Assembly (NCBI RefSeq): GCF_020379485.1
Contig: NW_026014710.1
Span: 124,001 to 188,000 of the forward strand
Direction: 5' to 3'
Source: Brassica napus
Lineage: Eukaryota > Streptophyta > Magnoliopsida > Brassicales > Brassicaceae
DNA length: 64,000 nucleotides
The stretch's first letter is position 1. Every line of letters begins with the position of its first letter. Under the pieces are notes generated by a model, which was given only the letters and a program-made list of their open reading frames with translations, ran no database searches and was not told the DNA's origin. Both the position numbers and the translations under genes were made by a program. Below, in pieces: positions 8,649 through 20,555 of the stretch.

Positions 8649-11600
8649 ATGGAAAGTGTTTTGAAGATGAAGGTCGCGGTGACATTCAAAGGAAGCAACT
8701 ACCTAGTCTGGTCTAGGATGGTGAAGACTGCTGTGGGAAGCAAGGGTTTGTGGAAGCATATCACAGCTGGTGAAGCTCCAAGGGCGATTACTCAAGAGGG
8801 TGACGCAGAGAGCTCCGAGGAGAGTGTTGTGGAGAAGTGGCAACAAGAAGACATGATGGTGATGTCAGTTCTTCATGCCTCGTTGGAACCGGCTATCCTA
8901 GATGCTTATAGCTACTGTGAGACAGCCAAGGAGCTGTGGGACACTCTGAAGAAGGTGTATGGAAATGTTTCTAACCTGAACCGAGTGTTTGAAGTCAAGA
9001 AGGCAATCAACGAGTTAACCCAAGATGACATGGAGTTTACAAAACATTTGGGGAGGTTCAGGACATTGTGGTCTGAGCTGGAGATGTTGAGGCCAAGCAC
9101 AGTTGATCCAGAGCTTCTAAATGAGAGGCGTGAGCAGGACAAGGTCTTTGGGTTGCTGCTCACATTGAATGCAAGCTACAATGGTCTCATTCAGCACATG
9201 CTAAGGTCCGAGAAATTACCTGACCTTGAGGAGGTGTGTGCTCAGATACAAAGGGAGCAGGGCTCAATAGGCTTGTTTGGAGGCAAGGGAGACTTATCTC
9301 TTGCAAATGCTGTGCAATCTGACCGTGAAGAACCTCCTCAAGCCAACAAAGCTGGCTACAACAAGTATGAGAAGTTCAATGGGAATTGTGATCATTGCAA
9401 GAAGTATGGGCACAAGAAGATTCAGTGCTGGATACTCCATCCCCACTTGAAGCCGGCTAAGTTCATAAAGGAGAAAGAGGCAAGAGCTCACATGACTGAA
9501 GGATCAAGTGGAGCAGGGCCATCCAACCGAGGAACTGAAGTGGACAACCGTGAAGGGAATGGAAAAGCTTTGGTGACTTATACTGGAGCCATCAACCCCC
9601 GAGGCAATGATCAAGACTTCATCAGGAGGTCCGAGATGGATGCACTCATCAAAATGCTCAAGGATAATGGTAACATTCATGGGTATTCATTTGGTGCCTC
9701 TATGATTGCTAGGACTATAGAAATGACTCACAGTAAGGCTGAGATTGCTAGGAATGATAGTAAGGCTGGAATTGAGCAGTACATTGATAGAAATGCTAGG
9801 ATGAATGCATATAGATCAAATTGTATCTGCCATCATGCTAGCAATGCATCCAAACCATTGATTATAGATTCAGGTGCATCTCATCATATGATTAGTGACA
9901 CCAACCTGATTAAAGACATAGAACCTACTAATGGATGTGTGATGATTGCAAATGGAGATAAGATACCTATTAAGGGAATAGGAAACTTAAAGCTATTTGA
10001 TAAGACTACTAGAGCATTTTACATTCCTGAATTCACATCAAATCTACTTTCAGTTAAGAAATGCACTACTGATTTGAATTGCAATGTTATATTCAGTCCT
10101 AATGATGTGAAGTTTCAGGATATTGAAAGCAGCCAACTGATTGGAAAAGGAGTTACAAAGGGAGAGTTATATATGCTTGAGAAGCTTGATCCTGTTTCCA
10201 ATCATAACTGCTCATTTACTTCTGCTTCTAGTTTGAATAAAAATGCATTGTGGCATGCTAGACTAGGTCATCCCCATGAGAGGGCTTTAAACTTGATGTT
10301 ACCAGGTGTGGTTTTTGAAAATGATAAGTGTGAAGCTTGCATTTTAGGCAAGCATTGTAAGAATGTATTTCCAAGAACATCTACTGCTTATGAAAATTGC
10401 TTTGATTTGATTCATACTGATGTGTGGACTGCACCTATTTTCTCTAGAGATAATCATAAGTACTTTGTCACATTCATTGATGAAAAATCTAAATACACCT
10501 GGTTAACACTAATTCCATCAAAAGATAGGGTGATAGATGCATTCAAGAACTTTCAAGCTTATGTGACTAACCATTATCATGCTAAGATTAAAATTTTGAG
10601 ATCAGATAATGGAGGAGAATACACAAGCTATGCGTTCAAAAGCCATCTAGATCATCATGGAATACTTCATCAAACAAGCTGCCCCTACACACCACAACAG
10701 AATGGTGTAGCTGAGAGGAAGAACAGGCACTTGATGGAGGTGGCTCGGTCATTAATGTTCCAAGCTAATGTACCTAAAAGATTCTGGAGTGATGCTGTAT
10801 CTACTGCTTGCTATCTCATCAACCGAATACCTACAAGGGTATTGAAGGATCAAGCACCGTTTGAGGTACTGAACCAGCGCAAGCCATCTTTGACATATAT
10901 GAGAGTGTTTGGATGCTTGTGTTATGTGTTGGTACCAGGAGAGTTGAGGAACAAGCTAGAAGCAAGAAGCAGAAAGGCAATGTTCATTGGCTACTCAACA
11001 ACTCAAAAAGGATATAAGTGTTATGATCCAGAAGCTAGAAGGGTACTCGTATCTAGAGATGTGAAGTTCATTGAAGAAAGAGGATACTATGAAGAGAAGA
11101 ATCAAGAAGACTTGAGGGATCTTACATCAGATAAGGCTGGAGTCTTAAGAGTGATTTTGGAAGGTCTTGGTATCAAGATGAATCAGGATCAGTCCACAAG
11201 AAGTGGACAACCAGAAGAGAGCTCAAATGAACCAAGAAGAGCTGCTCAAACACCTCACCTTGATCATGAGGGGGGAAGTGAACCTGAAACTCAAGAAAAT
11301 GGCCAAGAAGGAGTCGGCTTGAGTGAAGAAGGAGAAGAGTTCAACTCAGGTTCTCATCATCAAGGTGAGCAAGACCAAGGAGATGAAGAACATCACAGTG
11401 AAGCACAAGAACCGCATATACAAGATGAGCAGGTTCAAGTGCAAGAACAACCTGTATTGAGGAGAAGCACAAGGATTAGAAAGGATCCTTCCTCTTGGGT
11501 AAACACGCGAGTGTACTACAATGCCCAAGCTGTGGAGGATCCTTCTCGAGTTGTGTGTTCCTTTGCTCAATACCCTGAAGAACATTGTGCGTTCATGGTT

Positions 11601-13172
11601 AACTTGGATGAGAACTATATTCCAAGAAGCTATGAAGAAGCAATCATGGATAAAGAATGGAAGGAATCAGTTGGAGCTGAGGCAGGAGCCATGATCAAGA
11701 ATGATACATGGTATGAGAGTGAGTTACCAAAAGGGAAGAAGGCTGTGAGTAGTAAATGGATATTCACAATCAAGTATAAGGCTGATGGAAAGGTTGAGAG
11801 GAAGAAGTCAAGGCTAGTAGCAAGAGGTTTCACCCAAACTTATGGAGAAGATTACATAGAGACCTTTGCACCAGTAGCTAAACTACATACCATAAGGATT
11901 GTATTAAGCTTGGCTGTGAATCTTGGATGGGGGTTATGGCAAATGGATGTGAAGAATGCATTCTTACAAGGTGAACTTGAGGATGAAGTATATATGCATC
12001 CACCTCCAGGCCTAGAACACTTAGTGAAGAAAGGGAATGTGTTAAGATTGAAGAAAGCTATCTATGGGCTGAAGCAATCACCAAGGGCTTGGTACAACAA
12101 GCTGAGCACTACCCTGAATGGCCGTGGCTTCAAGAAGTCTGAACTAGACCACACTCTCTTCACACTCACAACTCCCTCAGGTATGATTGCACTTCTTGTG
12201 TATGTTGATGATATCATTATCACAGGAAGTGATAAGGAAGGTATCATAGCAACCAAGGAGTTCATTAAATCCATGTTTGAGATTAAAGATTTGGGAGAAA
12301 TGAAATACTTTCTTGGAATTGAGATATGTAGATCCAAGGAAGGTTTATTCATGTCCCAAAGGAAGTATACACTTGATCTTTTGAAAGGTGCAGGTGCTTA
12401 TGGAGGCAAGACTGCAAGGATGCCTATGGAGGATGGCTACAAAGTCCCACGAGAGGGGGAGATTGAAGACAGCAAACCTTATCAGGATCCTAAACTCTAT
12501 AGAAAACTAGTTGGCAAATTGATTTATCTTACCATAACTAGACCTGACATTTGTTTTGCTGTGAATCAGGTGAGTCAACACATGCAAGTTCCTAAGGAGC
12601 ATCATTGGCGCATGGTGGAGAGGATCTTGATGTATCTCAACGGCTCACCTGATCAAGGAGTATGGATGGGTTGCAATGGAAGCACTGAAGTGGTTGGATA
12701 CTGTGATGCAGATTGGGCTGGTGATAGAGCAGACAGGAGATCAACCACAGGCTATTGCACATTCATTGGAGGCAACTTGGTGACATGGAAGAGTAAGAAG
12801 CAGAAGGTGGTCTCTTGCTCAAGTGCAGAAGCTGAGTATAGAGCTATGCTGAAGCTTACCAACGAGTTGGTGTGGATCAAAGGCATCTTGAAGCATTTGG
12901 AGATTGATCAAGCCACACCAATGACAATGCATTGTGATAACCAAGCAGCCATTCACATTGCATCCAACTCGGTGTTTCATGAGAGAACCAAGCACATTGA
13001 AGTTGATTGCCACAAGGTGAGGCAAATGATCATTCTAGGAGTCATCTTGCCATGTTACACAAGGAGTGAAGATCAGTTGGCTGATGTGTTCACCAAAGCT
13101 GCAAGACAGAAGACAATGGAGTCCATTCATATCAGGTTGGGCCTCATTGATCTTGGGAAGGGAAGGAGCTGA
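8649..13172 (+). CDS. Ty1/copia gag-pol polyprotein (1,507 aa), COP-D
   Basis: Single uninterrupted ORF from ATG 8649. Gag occupies roughly residues 1-350, with a CCHC knuckle CDHCKKYGHKKIQC at 247-260. The aspartic protease motif DSG is at 407-409. Integrase has its HHCC region from about 536 and a DD35E triad of D591, D653 and E689 (35 residues between the last two). A Gln/Glu-rich linker lies at about 840-960. RT carries YVDD at 1185-1188, and RNase H carries C-D-A-D-W with aspartates 1353 and 1355. The length is typical of a one-ORF copia polyprotein. No stop or frameshift is seen, so it is probably functional. It is almost identical to broken D2 (26825-31611). Confidence 0.97.
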   Translation: MESVLKMKVAVTFKGSNYLVWSRMVKTAVGSKGLWKHITAGEAPRAITQEGDAESSEESVVEKWQQEDMMVMSVLHASLEPAILDAYSYCETAKELWDTLKKVYGNVSNLNRVFEVKKAINELTQDDMEFTKHLGRFRTLWSELEMLRPSTVDPELLNERREQDKVFGLLLTLNASYNGLIQHMLRSEKLPDLEEVCAQIQREQGSIGLFGGKGDLSLANAVQSDREEPPQANKAGYNKYEKFNGNCDHCKKYGHKKIQCWILHPHLKPAKFIKEKEARAHMTEGSSGAGPSNRGTEVDNREGNGKALVTYTGAINPRGNDQDFIRRSEMDALIKMLKDNGNIHGYSFGASMIARTIEMTHSKAEIARNDSKAGIEQYIDRNARMNAYRSNCICHHASNASKPLIIDSGASHHMISDTNLIKDIEPTNGCVMIANGDKIPIKGIGNLKLFDKTTRAFYIPEFTSNLLSVKKCTTDLNCNVIFSPNDVKFQDIESSQLIGKGVTKGELYMLEKLDPVSNHNCSFTSASSLNKNALWHARLGHPHERALNLMLPGVVFENDKCEACILGKHCKNVFPRTSTAYENCFDLIHTDVWTAPIFSRDNHKYFVTFIDEKSKYTWLTLIPSKDRVIDAFKNFQAYVTNHYHAKIKILRSDNGGEYTSYAFKSHLDHHGILHQTSCPYTPQQNGVAERKNRHLMEVARSLMFQANVPKRFWSDAVSTACYLINRIPTRVLKDQAPFEVLNQRKPSLTYMRVFGCLCYVLVPGELRNKLEARSRKAMFIGYSTTQKGYKCYDPEARRVLVSRDVKFIEERGYYEEKNQEDLRDLTSDKAGVLRVILEGLGIKMNQDQSTRSGQPEESSNEPRRAAQTPHLDHEGGSEPETQENGQEGVGLSEEGEEFNSGSHHQGEQDQGDEEHHSEAQEPHIQDEQVQVQEQPVLRRSTRIRKDPSSWVNTRVYYNAQAVEDPSRVVCSFAQYPEEHCAFMVNLDENYIPRSYEEAIMDKEWKESVGAEAGAMIKNDTWYESELPKGKKAVSSKWIFTIKYKADGKVERKKSRLVARGFTQTYGEDYIETFAPVAKLHTIRIVLSLAVNLGWGLWQMDVKNAFLQGELEDEVYMHPPPGLEHLVKKGNVLRLKKAIYGLKQSPRAWYNKLSTTLNGRGFKKSELDHTLFTLTTPSGMIALLVYVDDIIITGSDKEGIIATKEFIKSMFEIKDLGEMKYFLGIEICRSKEGLFMSQRKYTLDLLKGAGAYGGKTARMPMEDGYKVPREGEIEDSKPYQDPKLYRKLVGKLIYLTITRPDICFAVNQVSQHMQVPKEHHWRMVERILMYLNGSPDQGVWMGCNGSTEVVGYCDADWAGDRADRRSTTGYCTFIGGNLVTWKSKKQKVVSCSSAEAEYRAMLKLTNELVWIKGILKHLEIDQATPMTMHCDNQAAIHIASNSVFHERTKHIEVDCHKVRQMIILGVILPCYTRSEDQLADVFTKAARQKTMESIHIRLGLIDLGKGRS

Positions 13173-13204
13173 TCCTCTTGGCTGTGAGGTCTTTACTCTT
13201 TTTC

Positions 13205-13245
13205 CCTCATCAAGGTTTTGTCCCAATGGGTTTTCCTTGGTGAGG
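13205..13245 (+). other. Conserved 3' stem-loop of D1
   Basis: CCTCATCAAGG (13205-13215) pairs with CCTTGGTGAGG (13235-13245). Relative to COP-A (CAAAG/CTTTG) one A-U pair has become G-C, which is a compensatory change. Confidence 0.75.
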
Positions 13246-13312
13246 TTTTTAATGAGGAAGATCTCATAGCCATCCAAGCTTAGGCTTTCACAAAGCTAAG
13301 CTTGAGGGGGAG

Positions 13313-13843
13313 TGTTGAGATGAGGAAGTCATTATGAGAAGGAGAGGAAGAGCTAAGCAAGTAATGGAAAGAGTACGGACAGTACGGCCTATGTACGGAC
13401 AGGGGCTTGGCCGTACATCTGAGGAAACATGAAGGAAGAAGGAGATGGGTGAGTAAAGCCTCTAGAGTACATAGAAGGTCTCAAGACTGATCAGACCGTT
13501 TAAGGATAAGGGTGGGACGAGCCTTATCCATCCAGGCCGTGGACAGGCTGTAAAGGCCAAGCGTGTGAGCCTTACCATCCGTTCATTCAAAAGGGACGCT
13601 CCTCTTGGTCTTGACTTCACATGCTTATGACTAGTGCTGCTTTCTCTTAACTTGTAACCCTAATGCCTCTTCTATAAATATTGTAACCTCATCTCATAAT
13701 AAGATCAGACAGTTCTAAACAATCTCTCTCTATACTCATTTCATTATGATTCTCCATTAGTCTCTAATCTGTCTCTTAATCTCTTATTCTCTTCTATAAT
13801 CCTTTCTAAACTCAGATAATCATTTACATCCTTAAATCTCACA
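13313..13843 (+). repeat. 3' LTR of D1
   Basis: 531 bp, same length and apparently the same sequence as the 5' LTR. Preceded by polypurine tract AAGCTTGAGGGGGAG and followed by the TTTAC target duplication. Confidence 0.95.
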
Positions 13844-13848
13844 TTTAC

Positions 13849-14322
13849 AGCCTGTCTCTTGGACCACTCTGATCCTAAGGGATATTCCCTTTGTTTCCTT
13901 TAGCTCCCAACGGTCCTCATAGCCAAGATAAGCACGCCCAGACTTTGCACTTCTTCAACATTGCTTAAACCGGATGTGTGGGCGAGATGATTGGCAGTGC
14001 GGTCGATGGTATGGACCTCCTGTCCGTACCACTCGCCCTATATTTGCCCAACACTCTTTCTCACTTCTTTGGTCGATCCACCATCTCCTTTGGTTCACCC
14101 TTGGCCGTACCAGGCCGTACAAGGCCGCCCTATAATTGCACCTTGGACCATCTTCTCTCTAACTCCTCCAAAGCCTTCACATGATCAGTCTAAGTCTTTC
14201 CTAGACTTAACTTCACAAGATAACTACTTCAGAACACCTCTGAAGCTTGATTGAACTCTTCTTGACATCTTCTAGAGCTTGCCCTATTATTGTACAAGCT
14301 CCATCTTCTCTTCAGTTCAACA
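13849..14322 (-). repeat. 3' LTR of N1, second piece
   Basis: Resumes N1 LTR sequence after the D1 target duplication, and matches 18685-19159 of the other LTR. It ends ...TTCAACA next to the inverted polypurine tract CTCCCCCTCAAGCTT. GTAC motifs lie at about 14101-14131. Short ORFs of 68-87 codons here recur in the other LTR only because the LTR is repeated. Confidence 0.9.
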
Positions 14323-14394
14323 CTCCCCCTCAAGCTTGACTTTAGGAGATCCTAAGCCAAGCTTGGAACTCTGAAGAGTCTCCCTCATTAAAAA

Positions 14395-14433
14395 CCTTAC
14401 AAGGAAAACCCATTGGGACAAAACCTTGCAAGG
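14395..14433 (-). other. Conserved 3' stem-loop of N1
   Basis: CCTTACAAGG (14395-14404) and CCTTGCAAGG (14424-14433) face each other across a loop with CCCATTGGG. It is the same position and design as in the copia elements but with a different stem sequence that still pairs. Confidence 0.72.
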
Positions 14434-15463
14434 GAAAAAGAGTAGAGCTCTCCAAAGCCTAGGGATTGGCCAGTGAGCTCTTGTGCCTTAGAACCAATGT
14501 GGTTGGACACAAGAAGCTCTGGATCACGGCCTAACAGGTGCAGCAACTCTTCACAGCTTTGCACACACTTCACACTTCACACTTCAGCTTCACCTCTTCA
14601 TGGAACCGGTTTGAAGTCTCCCCCTCTCAACTGACTTCTCAGCCATCTTAGAGAAGCTAGGACACGACCAGATCATCTTCAAAACACCAGTGAGGCTGAT
14701 CAACACTTCACACACGGCTTGGCCTCTTTATAGAACTGGTTTGGATATCCCCTTCTCAACAGACTTCACAGCCACCTTAGAGAAGCTAGGAAATGACCAG
14801 GAACACCTTTAGTGAGGCTCAAGCAATGGTACCTGATACATTATCCCAAAGGTGCATCAGTACCTATCAAAAAACAAGACAATGAATATCCTGCATCACA
14901 CTTGATGCACACAATCCCATAATTCAATCATGATCATCTTAAGTATCTTTTCAAGCACAAGCAATGAATAAGATGAATGAAAAAGATTGAAAAAAAGAGT
15001 TTAAAAGTCTAAGGGAACTTCCCTTGTGTTTTTGTGAGTTTCCTAACTCGGCCAATGCACCATCTTCATGGCATCATCAACTTCTTGGAAAGGCAGAATG
15101 GATTCATCAGCTTCTCCTCAATCACCTCTCATTGAAGCCGCATTGATGGAGAGCCTTCTTCCTCACTCGCCAAGACTGCTCTGAACAGCCTTTTACCTAG
15201 ACACGCCACTGACTTGGTCCGGTTGATGATCCTTTGTAGAAGCCTTTGCAAAGACTTGTTACTGACCATGGATCATATGCATTAAGACTCCCCCTCAAGC
15301 TTAGAACCGAGACTATAAGGAGCTAAGCTTGTGATGATCCTATGCATCTCCATGGTCTAATAACTATCATCTTTTATGATAGCTTTCTTCTTGTGAGTTT
15401 ACTCTCTTCCTTAACCAGGAACTAGGGTGTTTGAATCACCATAGAGAGTCTCACAAGACACAC

Positions 15464-15620
15464 CTCTCATTGCATAATGACCCATGCTACACTTCCTGTA
15501 GACTAAGGACTAGATATGTCCAATGGTATTATGCAATGGCCATCTCTCATTGCATATTCTATCACACTACACTTCCTGTAGTTTATCGACTAACATGTCC
15601 TACTTATGATATGCAATGGC
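15464..15620 (-). repeat. 80-bp tandem hairpin units in N1
   Basis: Two units with an 80-bp period (15464-15543 and 15544-15620). Each has CTCTCATTGCATA at one end, TATGCAATGGC at the other and CTACACTTCCTGTAG in the middle, so each can fold as a nested hairpin. The same pair is kept in N3 at about 37599-37760. Confidence 0.75.
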
Positions 15621-18213
15621 ACAAGACCTTTGTCTTTACATTCTTGGTTGTTGGCGAGTTACATGTATCACCTTCCTTGTGTACCTAACACCACCACAAC
15701 TCAATGCAAGATCAGATCATTCCATTGGGATCAACCCAAGATCATCCATCCTGTTTGATCACCAATGCCACAATAATATATGATACTTGAAACAAGCTAG
15801 ACAATCAAGACAAGAATATGCAAAGACAATGTATGCTTTCAACAATACACTGATCCCTTTAGATTCAATTTAGTTTCAGTTATTATTTTTTTTTTAAATG
15901 CAACAATAGATGAATGCATTAGATTACACACTAACCATATGAATGAACCAGATTCAATTCAAATGAACACAAGACTAGATGGTACTTATGCAATCAAGAC
16001 AATAAGCGTGACTATGATTCAAGTAGCTTATGCTTATGCTCACTAGTTTTATCACAGCCAATGATTCAAGTAGCTTAGACATACTTCTAAATGCTTATAA
16101 GACATCACTGATGGATTTAACTATGGCATAGCAACACTCAGAACTGGACAGAGTCAAGACAAGTAGATTTCAATCTCTAACAATGACAATGCAAGTTCTA
16201 GATACTACAATGACATCCTAGGTTATTATGATTATTAAGTTCTCTAAATGCAATGCAAGCTTACATCAGTACATTTGCAATTTAGGCTCATTTTTAAATG
16301 CATTACTACATGAATGCACAATCTTAAAACATCAGCTATATGAATGCAACAGGTTCAATCCATGATTAATATTAAAGTTATGCACAACAGTTTCAATCAG
16401 AACCAATGATGCAAGCAACTTAGACAATTTCTAATTGATGCAAGACTTTCATTGATGGATTAAACATAGACAATAGCATCAGATAACACTAGGATTGAAC
16501 TTAGACAGTATGAGATATGCAAAATAACTTATCAATCATGATGCAAGTAGCAGAGACATTCTACTCAATTCTACAACACATTCATGATTATTCAAGTTTA
16601 AGACCACACCCAAGACAATGCAATAAACAGACCGTGAGTTTCTGGGACTCTAGACATTACTTATTATCAATAAGACAATGCAGTAACAACACAATTTCAG
16701 TGCAATTAGCCTAGACATTCTACTAGAAGCTATAAACTCTTAATGGAATTAGGGAAAGCACATAGTATAATCAGGAGATAAAACTATCAAGACATATTAA
16801 GGTAGATGAGATTAGGTTTACTCCCTTGGTTAAGATGATGAGGAGTGGTTCTCAACGTTACCACTTGAATCCTTACTTCTTCTTCTTCTTCTCTTATTGC
16901 AATCACCCTTCTGAACTCACCACCATGATGGAATGCTTGTGGATGCTTCAGCTACTTCTTCAATCACCTCACAATAGAAGCCGCCTTGATAGAGTAGCCT
17001 TCTTCTTCACACAGCCAAGAGTGCTCTGTCTTAGTTTGAGCACCCTCTTGAATAGGCACGCCACTGCCTAGACCCGGTTGGCTTCTTCTTCTGGTACTTG
17101 CAATGTTGAGAAGAAGAACACTAGTGAGTTTTACAACCATCTGTGCTTCTCCCTTCTTGTAACACCTCTCCATTGTACACACAATGGGCATCTTCTTTCT
17201 CTTTCAACTTGGATTTGATGATGAACTAGGAACACCTTTTGTGAACCTGAAACATCACTCAAACTCTAGCAAAGATAAGACACAATTGCATTGGGATCAA
17301 TCCTTGACTTCATCAAGTTTGATCACCAATGTCTCAAGCTTTATAACATTAGATAGAATCAAGACAATGTCAAGTTCTTATCTATGCAAGCAACCATTCT
17401 CTAAATACTAAACAAGACCTTATCAGATTCAAGTCAAGTTACTTAGGCACTCTTAAGAGCTTCTTTACTCAGTACTTAGACATGAATCTAATACTTCAAT
17501 GTAAGACAGCCACAAGACTATATGCAACAGCTTTAAATTCGGTTTCACTCCATGTATGCAAGCAGATTTAATTAATCACAACAAGCATCACTATGAACCG
17601 GAGCTAAGCATACTAAACAATTTCAATACCCAAACAAGACTCTTAAAGTATCCTGGGACAGATTCTAAAGCAACTTCATTTTAGCAATCTTTTAAACAAT
17701 CCTCAGGTTTCCAATCACATCACAACATCACAACCTGTTCATACACTCAAGCTTTATACAAGAGAAAGAGATTTCCTTACAGCCAAGGAACTAGTGTTAG
17801 TTCCTTGAAACTCCTTAGTACATGGGAAGATCCGAGCTGTTGGTGTCAACTCCTACATCTCCTTCTTTCATGGACCTTTCTCTTGAACCCACCATGCCTA
17901 AGACACCTCCTCTCTTCATTTTTGAGTCGCCATACCAAGTACAAGTTGAAAGCTTTCACCTTTCTTCTTGGACAGTGAATGGGAATGGCTTGGACATGCT
18001 TCCAATGGCCTTCTTTCTTCAGGACGACCATGAGAGAGTGGAGAACGACCAAGAACAGCTTCTGGACGCCATTGATGAGCACACCTTCTTCTTGAAGACG
18101 TTGAACAGCCAAATGAACATGAAGCTTCTTCTAGGTTTGGAAATGGCATGGGAGTGAGCTTTGAGCTTAGCGGAAGCTGGAACCAAGTTCTAATGAACCT
18201 GGCTCTGATACCA

Positions 18214-19159
18214 TATGAGTTTTAAGAGTACTCAGGTTTTATGTGTGTATGAAACCCAAATGGGTAAAGAGAGGGAGCTTGGAAGCGATTTGAGAGAAAG
18301 GAAGTTTAATGAGTGTTTGTGTGTCTAAGTGTTTAAGAGATTAGTAACAAGACTGAGAACGTGTATAGAGATTTGAGAGACTAAGAGAAAGTGTTTCAGA
18401 TTAGAGAAGGAGAAGGGAAACCCCCTTACTCACTTAAGTGTTTACAATCACATATACAAGGCTTTTATATGCCTTTACATTATACTCATAAACCCTACAT
18501 CCTAAGGCTGTAAATAAATGATAGATTGAATGGCTAGGATGAGAGTAGACTGGTCTTGATGCTAGCTGGAAAGTGTGGTCGTGCCTTGACTGAATGGAAG
18601 GTGGGATTGATCCGTTTTTGAATGAAAGGCTAAGATGGAATCGTGTGGAAAGGTGGCTGGAAAGGTAAAGTGCTTTTCTCTTTACAGCCTGTCTCTTGGA
18701 CCACTCTGATCCTAAGGGATATTCCCTTTGTTTCCTTTAGCTCCCAACGGTCCTCATAGCCAAGATAAGCACGCCCAGACTTTGCACTTCTTCAACATTG
18801 CTTAAACCGGATGTGTGGGCGAGATGATTGGCAGTGCGGTCGATGGTATGGACCTCCTGTCCGTACCACTCGCCCTATATTTGCCCAACACTCTTTCTCA
18901 CTTCTTTGGTCGATCCACCATCTCCTTTGGTTCACCCTTGGCCGTACCAGGCCGTACAAGGCCGCCCTATAATTGCACCTTGGACCATCTTCTCTCTAAC
19001 TCCTCCAAAGCCTTCACATGATCAGTCTAAGTCTTTCCTAGACTTAACTTCACAAGATAACTACTTCAGAACACCTCTGAAGCTTGATTGAACTCTTCTT
19101 GACATCTTCTAGAGCTTGCCCTATTATTGTACAAGCTCCATCTTCTCTTCAGTTCAACA
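18214..19159 (-). repeat. 5' LTR of N1 (946 bp)
   Basis: Top strand reads TATGAGTTTTAAGAG to TTCAGTTCAACA, so in sense it is TGTTGAACTGAAG...CTCATA, a TG...TA LTR. A PBS abuts it at 18198-18213. TSD AAGCC follows at 19160-19164. A TATAAAAG motif lies near 18470 in antisense reading. Confidence 0.92.
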
Positions 19160-19164
19160 AAGCC

Positions 19165-19414
19165 GCGCCTCTCTTATCCTCCAACGGTCTGATTCATCAG
19201 CCAAAGCCCCTTCTCTTCCCATAAGTTACTCGGGTAACTCCTTGTAACCGCGGTCATGGTTTCACTGGTCTGAATGTGTACGGACCGTACGGCCTTGTAC
19301 GGCCTTGTACGGTCAGGCCACTGTGAACCTCTCCCATCACACCAATGCTTAACACACTCTCTTCAGTCTTAACCCCTTTGTACTTCACACTTGTATACTC
19401 AACTCTTCTCAACA
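19165..19414 (-). repeat. 5' LTR of B1, U3-side piece
   Basis: Outer (U3) part of the B1 LTR, ending TTCTCAACA (sense start TGTTGAGAAGAG) against A2 sequence. It has a GTACGG cluster at about 19278-19313 and the GTTACTCGGGTAAC motif near 19222-19235. It matches 50353-50602 of B2. Confidence 0.9.
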
Positions 19415-20413
19415 GGACCATCAGGGATCATAGTAATTTTGGTGTATGTGGATGATTTGATTATCACAGGGAGTGATAAGGCTGGGATTAAAGCCACAAA
19501 AGAGTTTCTCAAGTCTGTGTTTGATATTAAAGACTTGGGAGAGATGAAGTATTTTTTGGGGATTGAGATATGCAGATCTAAGGAGGGTTTGTTTATGTCT
19601 CAAAGGAAGTACACTATGGATATGCTGAAGGAGACTGATATGCTTGGAGGAAAGATAGCTAAGACACCTCTTGAGGAAGGGTATAAGGTCTTGCGTGAGG
19701 GGGAGGTTGAAGAGAACCAGTTGTTTGAGGATGCTAAGCTGTATAGAAGGATGGTGGGTAAGCTGATCTACTTGACTATCACCAGACCTGATATATGCTT
19801 TGCTGTGAATCAAGTGAGCCAACATATGCAGGCGCCAAAGGTACATCACTGGAAGATGGTTGATAGGATACTGAGGTATTTGAGTGGCTCGCATGGACAA
19901 GGAGTTTGGATGGGTTGCAATGGCAGTACAGAAGTGGTTGGGTATTGTGATGCTGATTGGGCAGGAGATAGAGTGGACAGGAGATCAACTACTGGGTATT
20001 GTACATTCATTGGAGGGAACTTGGTCACTTGGAAGAGTAAGAAGCAGAAGGTTATCTCCTGTTCAAGTGCTGAAGCTGAGTATAGAGCCATGTTGAAGCT
20101 GACAAACGAGTTGGTGTGGATCAAGGGGATCTTGAAGCATTTGGAGATTGAGCAGAGTACTCCTATGACAATGCATTGTGACAATCAAGCAGCTATCCAC
20201 ATTGCTTCTAACTCAGTCTTTCATGAGAGGACAAAGCACATAGAAGTTGATTGCCACAAGGTGAGGCAGATGATTATCTTAGGAGTGATTCTGTCATGTT
20301 ATACAAGAAGTGAAGATCAACTTGCAGATGTGTTTACTAAGGCAGCAAGATTAAAGACAATGGAGTCCATACTATCCAGGCTTGGACTCATTGATCTTAC
20401 TCCCAGGAGCTGA
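19415..20413 (+). pseudogene. COP-A RT-RNase H fragment
   Basis: About 332 codons of the polyprotein C-terminus. The frame opens at 19415 in the RT palm just upstream of YVDD (19445-19456). It continues through RNase H and ends LTPRS at 20413. A few codons of the open frame before 19415 belong to the B1 LTR and are not part of the gene. Compared with A1 and A3 it has scattered substitutions but no stop. It is a remnant cut by B1 insertion. Confidence 0.92.
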
Positions 20414-20444
20414 TCCCCTCGTCATGAGATCTCCACTCTTTTTC

Positions 20445-20485
20445 CCTCATCAAAGTTTTATCCCATTGGGTTTTCTTTGATGAGG
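20445..20485 (+). other. Conserved 3' stem-loop of A2
   Basis: CCTCATCAAAG (20445-20455) and CTTTGATGAGG (20475-20485) are perfect 11-bp complements, where A1 and A3 have one wobble. The loop is CCCATTGGG. Confidence 0.75.
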
Positions 20486-20555
20486 TTTTTAATGAGGGAA
20501 GATCTCATGGCAATCCAAGCTTGACTTGTTCCATATGGTCAAGCTTGAGGGGGAG

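Larger units (their letters stand above)
7855..13843 (+). mobile_element. COP-D copy D1, complete Ty1/copia retrotransposon
   Basis: Full-length 5,989-bp element inserted in the 3' LTR of N1. The LTRs are 7855-8385 and 13313-13843, 531 bp each, with no difference seen by eye. TSD TTTAC is at 7850-7854 and 13844-13848. The PBS starts at 8386, a single polyprotein ORF spans 8649-13172, the conserved stem-loop is 13205-13245 and the polypurine tract is 13298-13312. Every part looks intact, so it is a candidate active element. Confidence 0.96.
14323..18213 (-). other. N1 internal region, non-coding
   Basis: About 3.9 kb with no retroviral protein similarity and no long ORF on either strand (the longest is ~111 codons, antisense, and not conserved in N3). 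In element sense it starts with a PBS and ends with a copia-type stem-loop and polypurine tract. The middle holds decayed repeats rich in TGCAAT/ATGCATT words and two 80-bp tandem units (15464-15620), each able to form a hairpin. It is homologous to the N3 interior (34718-38892) and to N2. Confidence 0.8.
7374..19159 (-). mobile_element. LARD N1, non-coding copia-like LTR element with D1 nested inside
   Basis: Complete non-autonomous element. Its 3' LTR is 7374-7854 plus 13849-14322 (955 bp, split by D1). The internal region is 14323-18213 and the 5' LTR is 18214-19159 (946 bp). The target duplication AAGCC is at 7369-7373 and 19160-19164. The PBS (complement of 18198-18213) and polypurine tract (14323-14337) are the copia type. 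No gag or pol homology is seen in the ~3.9-kb interior. The LTRs differ by a 9-bp indel and a few substitutions, so the insertion is recent. LARD, large retrotransposon derivative, is the closest described class. Confidence 0.9.

Noticed and set aside
17822..18157. 111-codon ORF in N1
   Set aside because: It is antisense to the element, not conserved in N3, and has no recognisable domain; probably chance.
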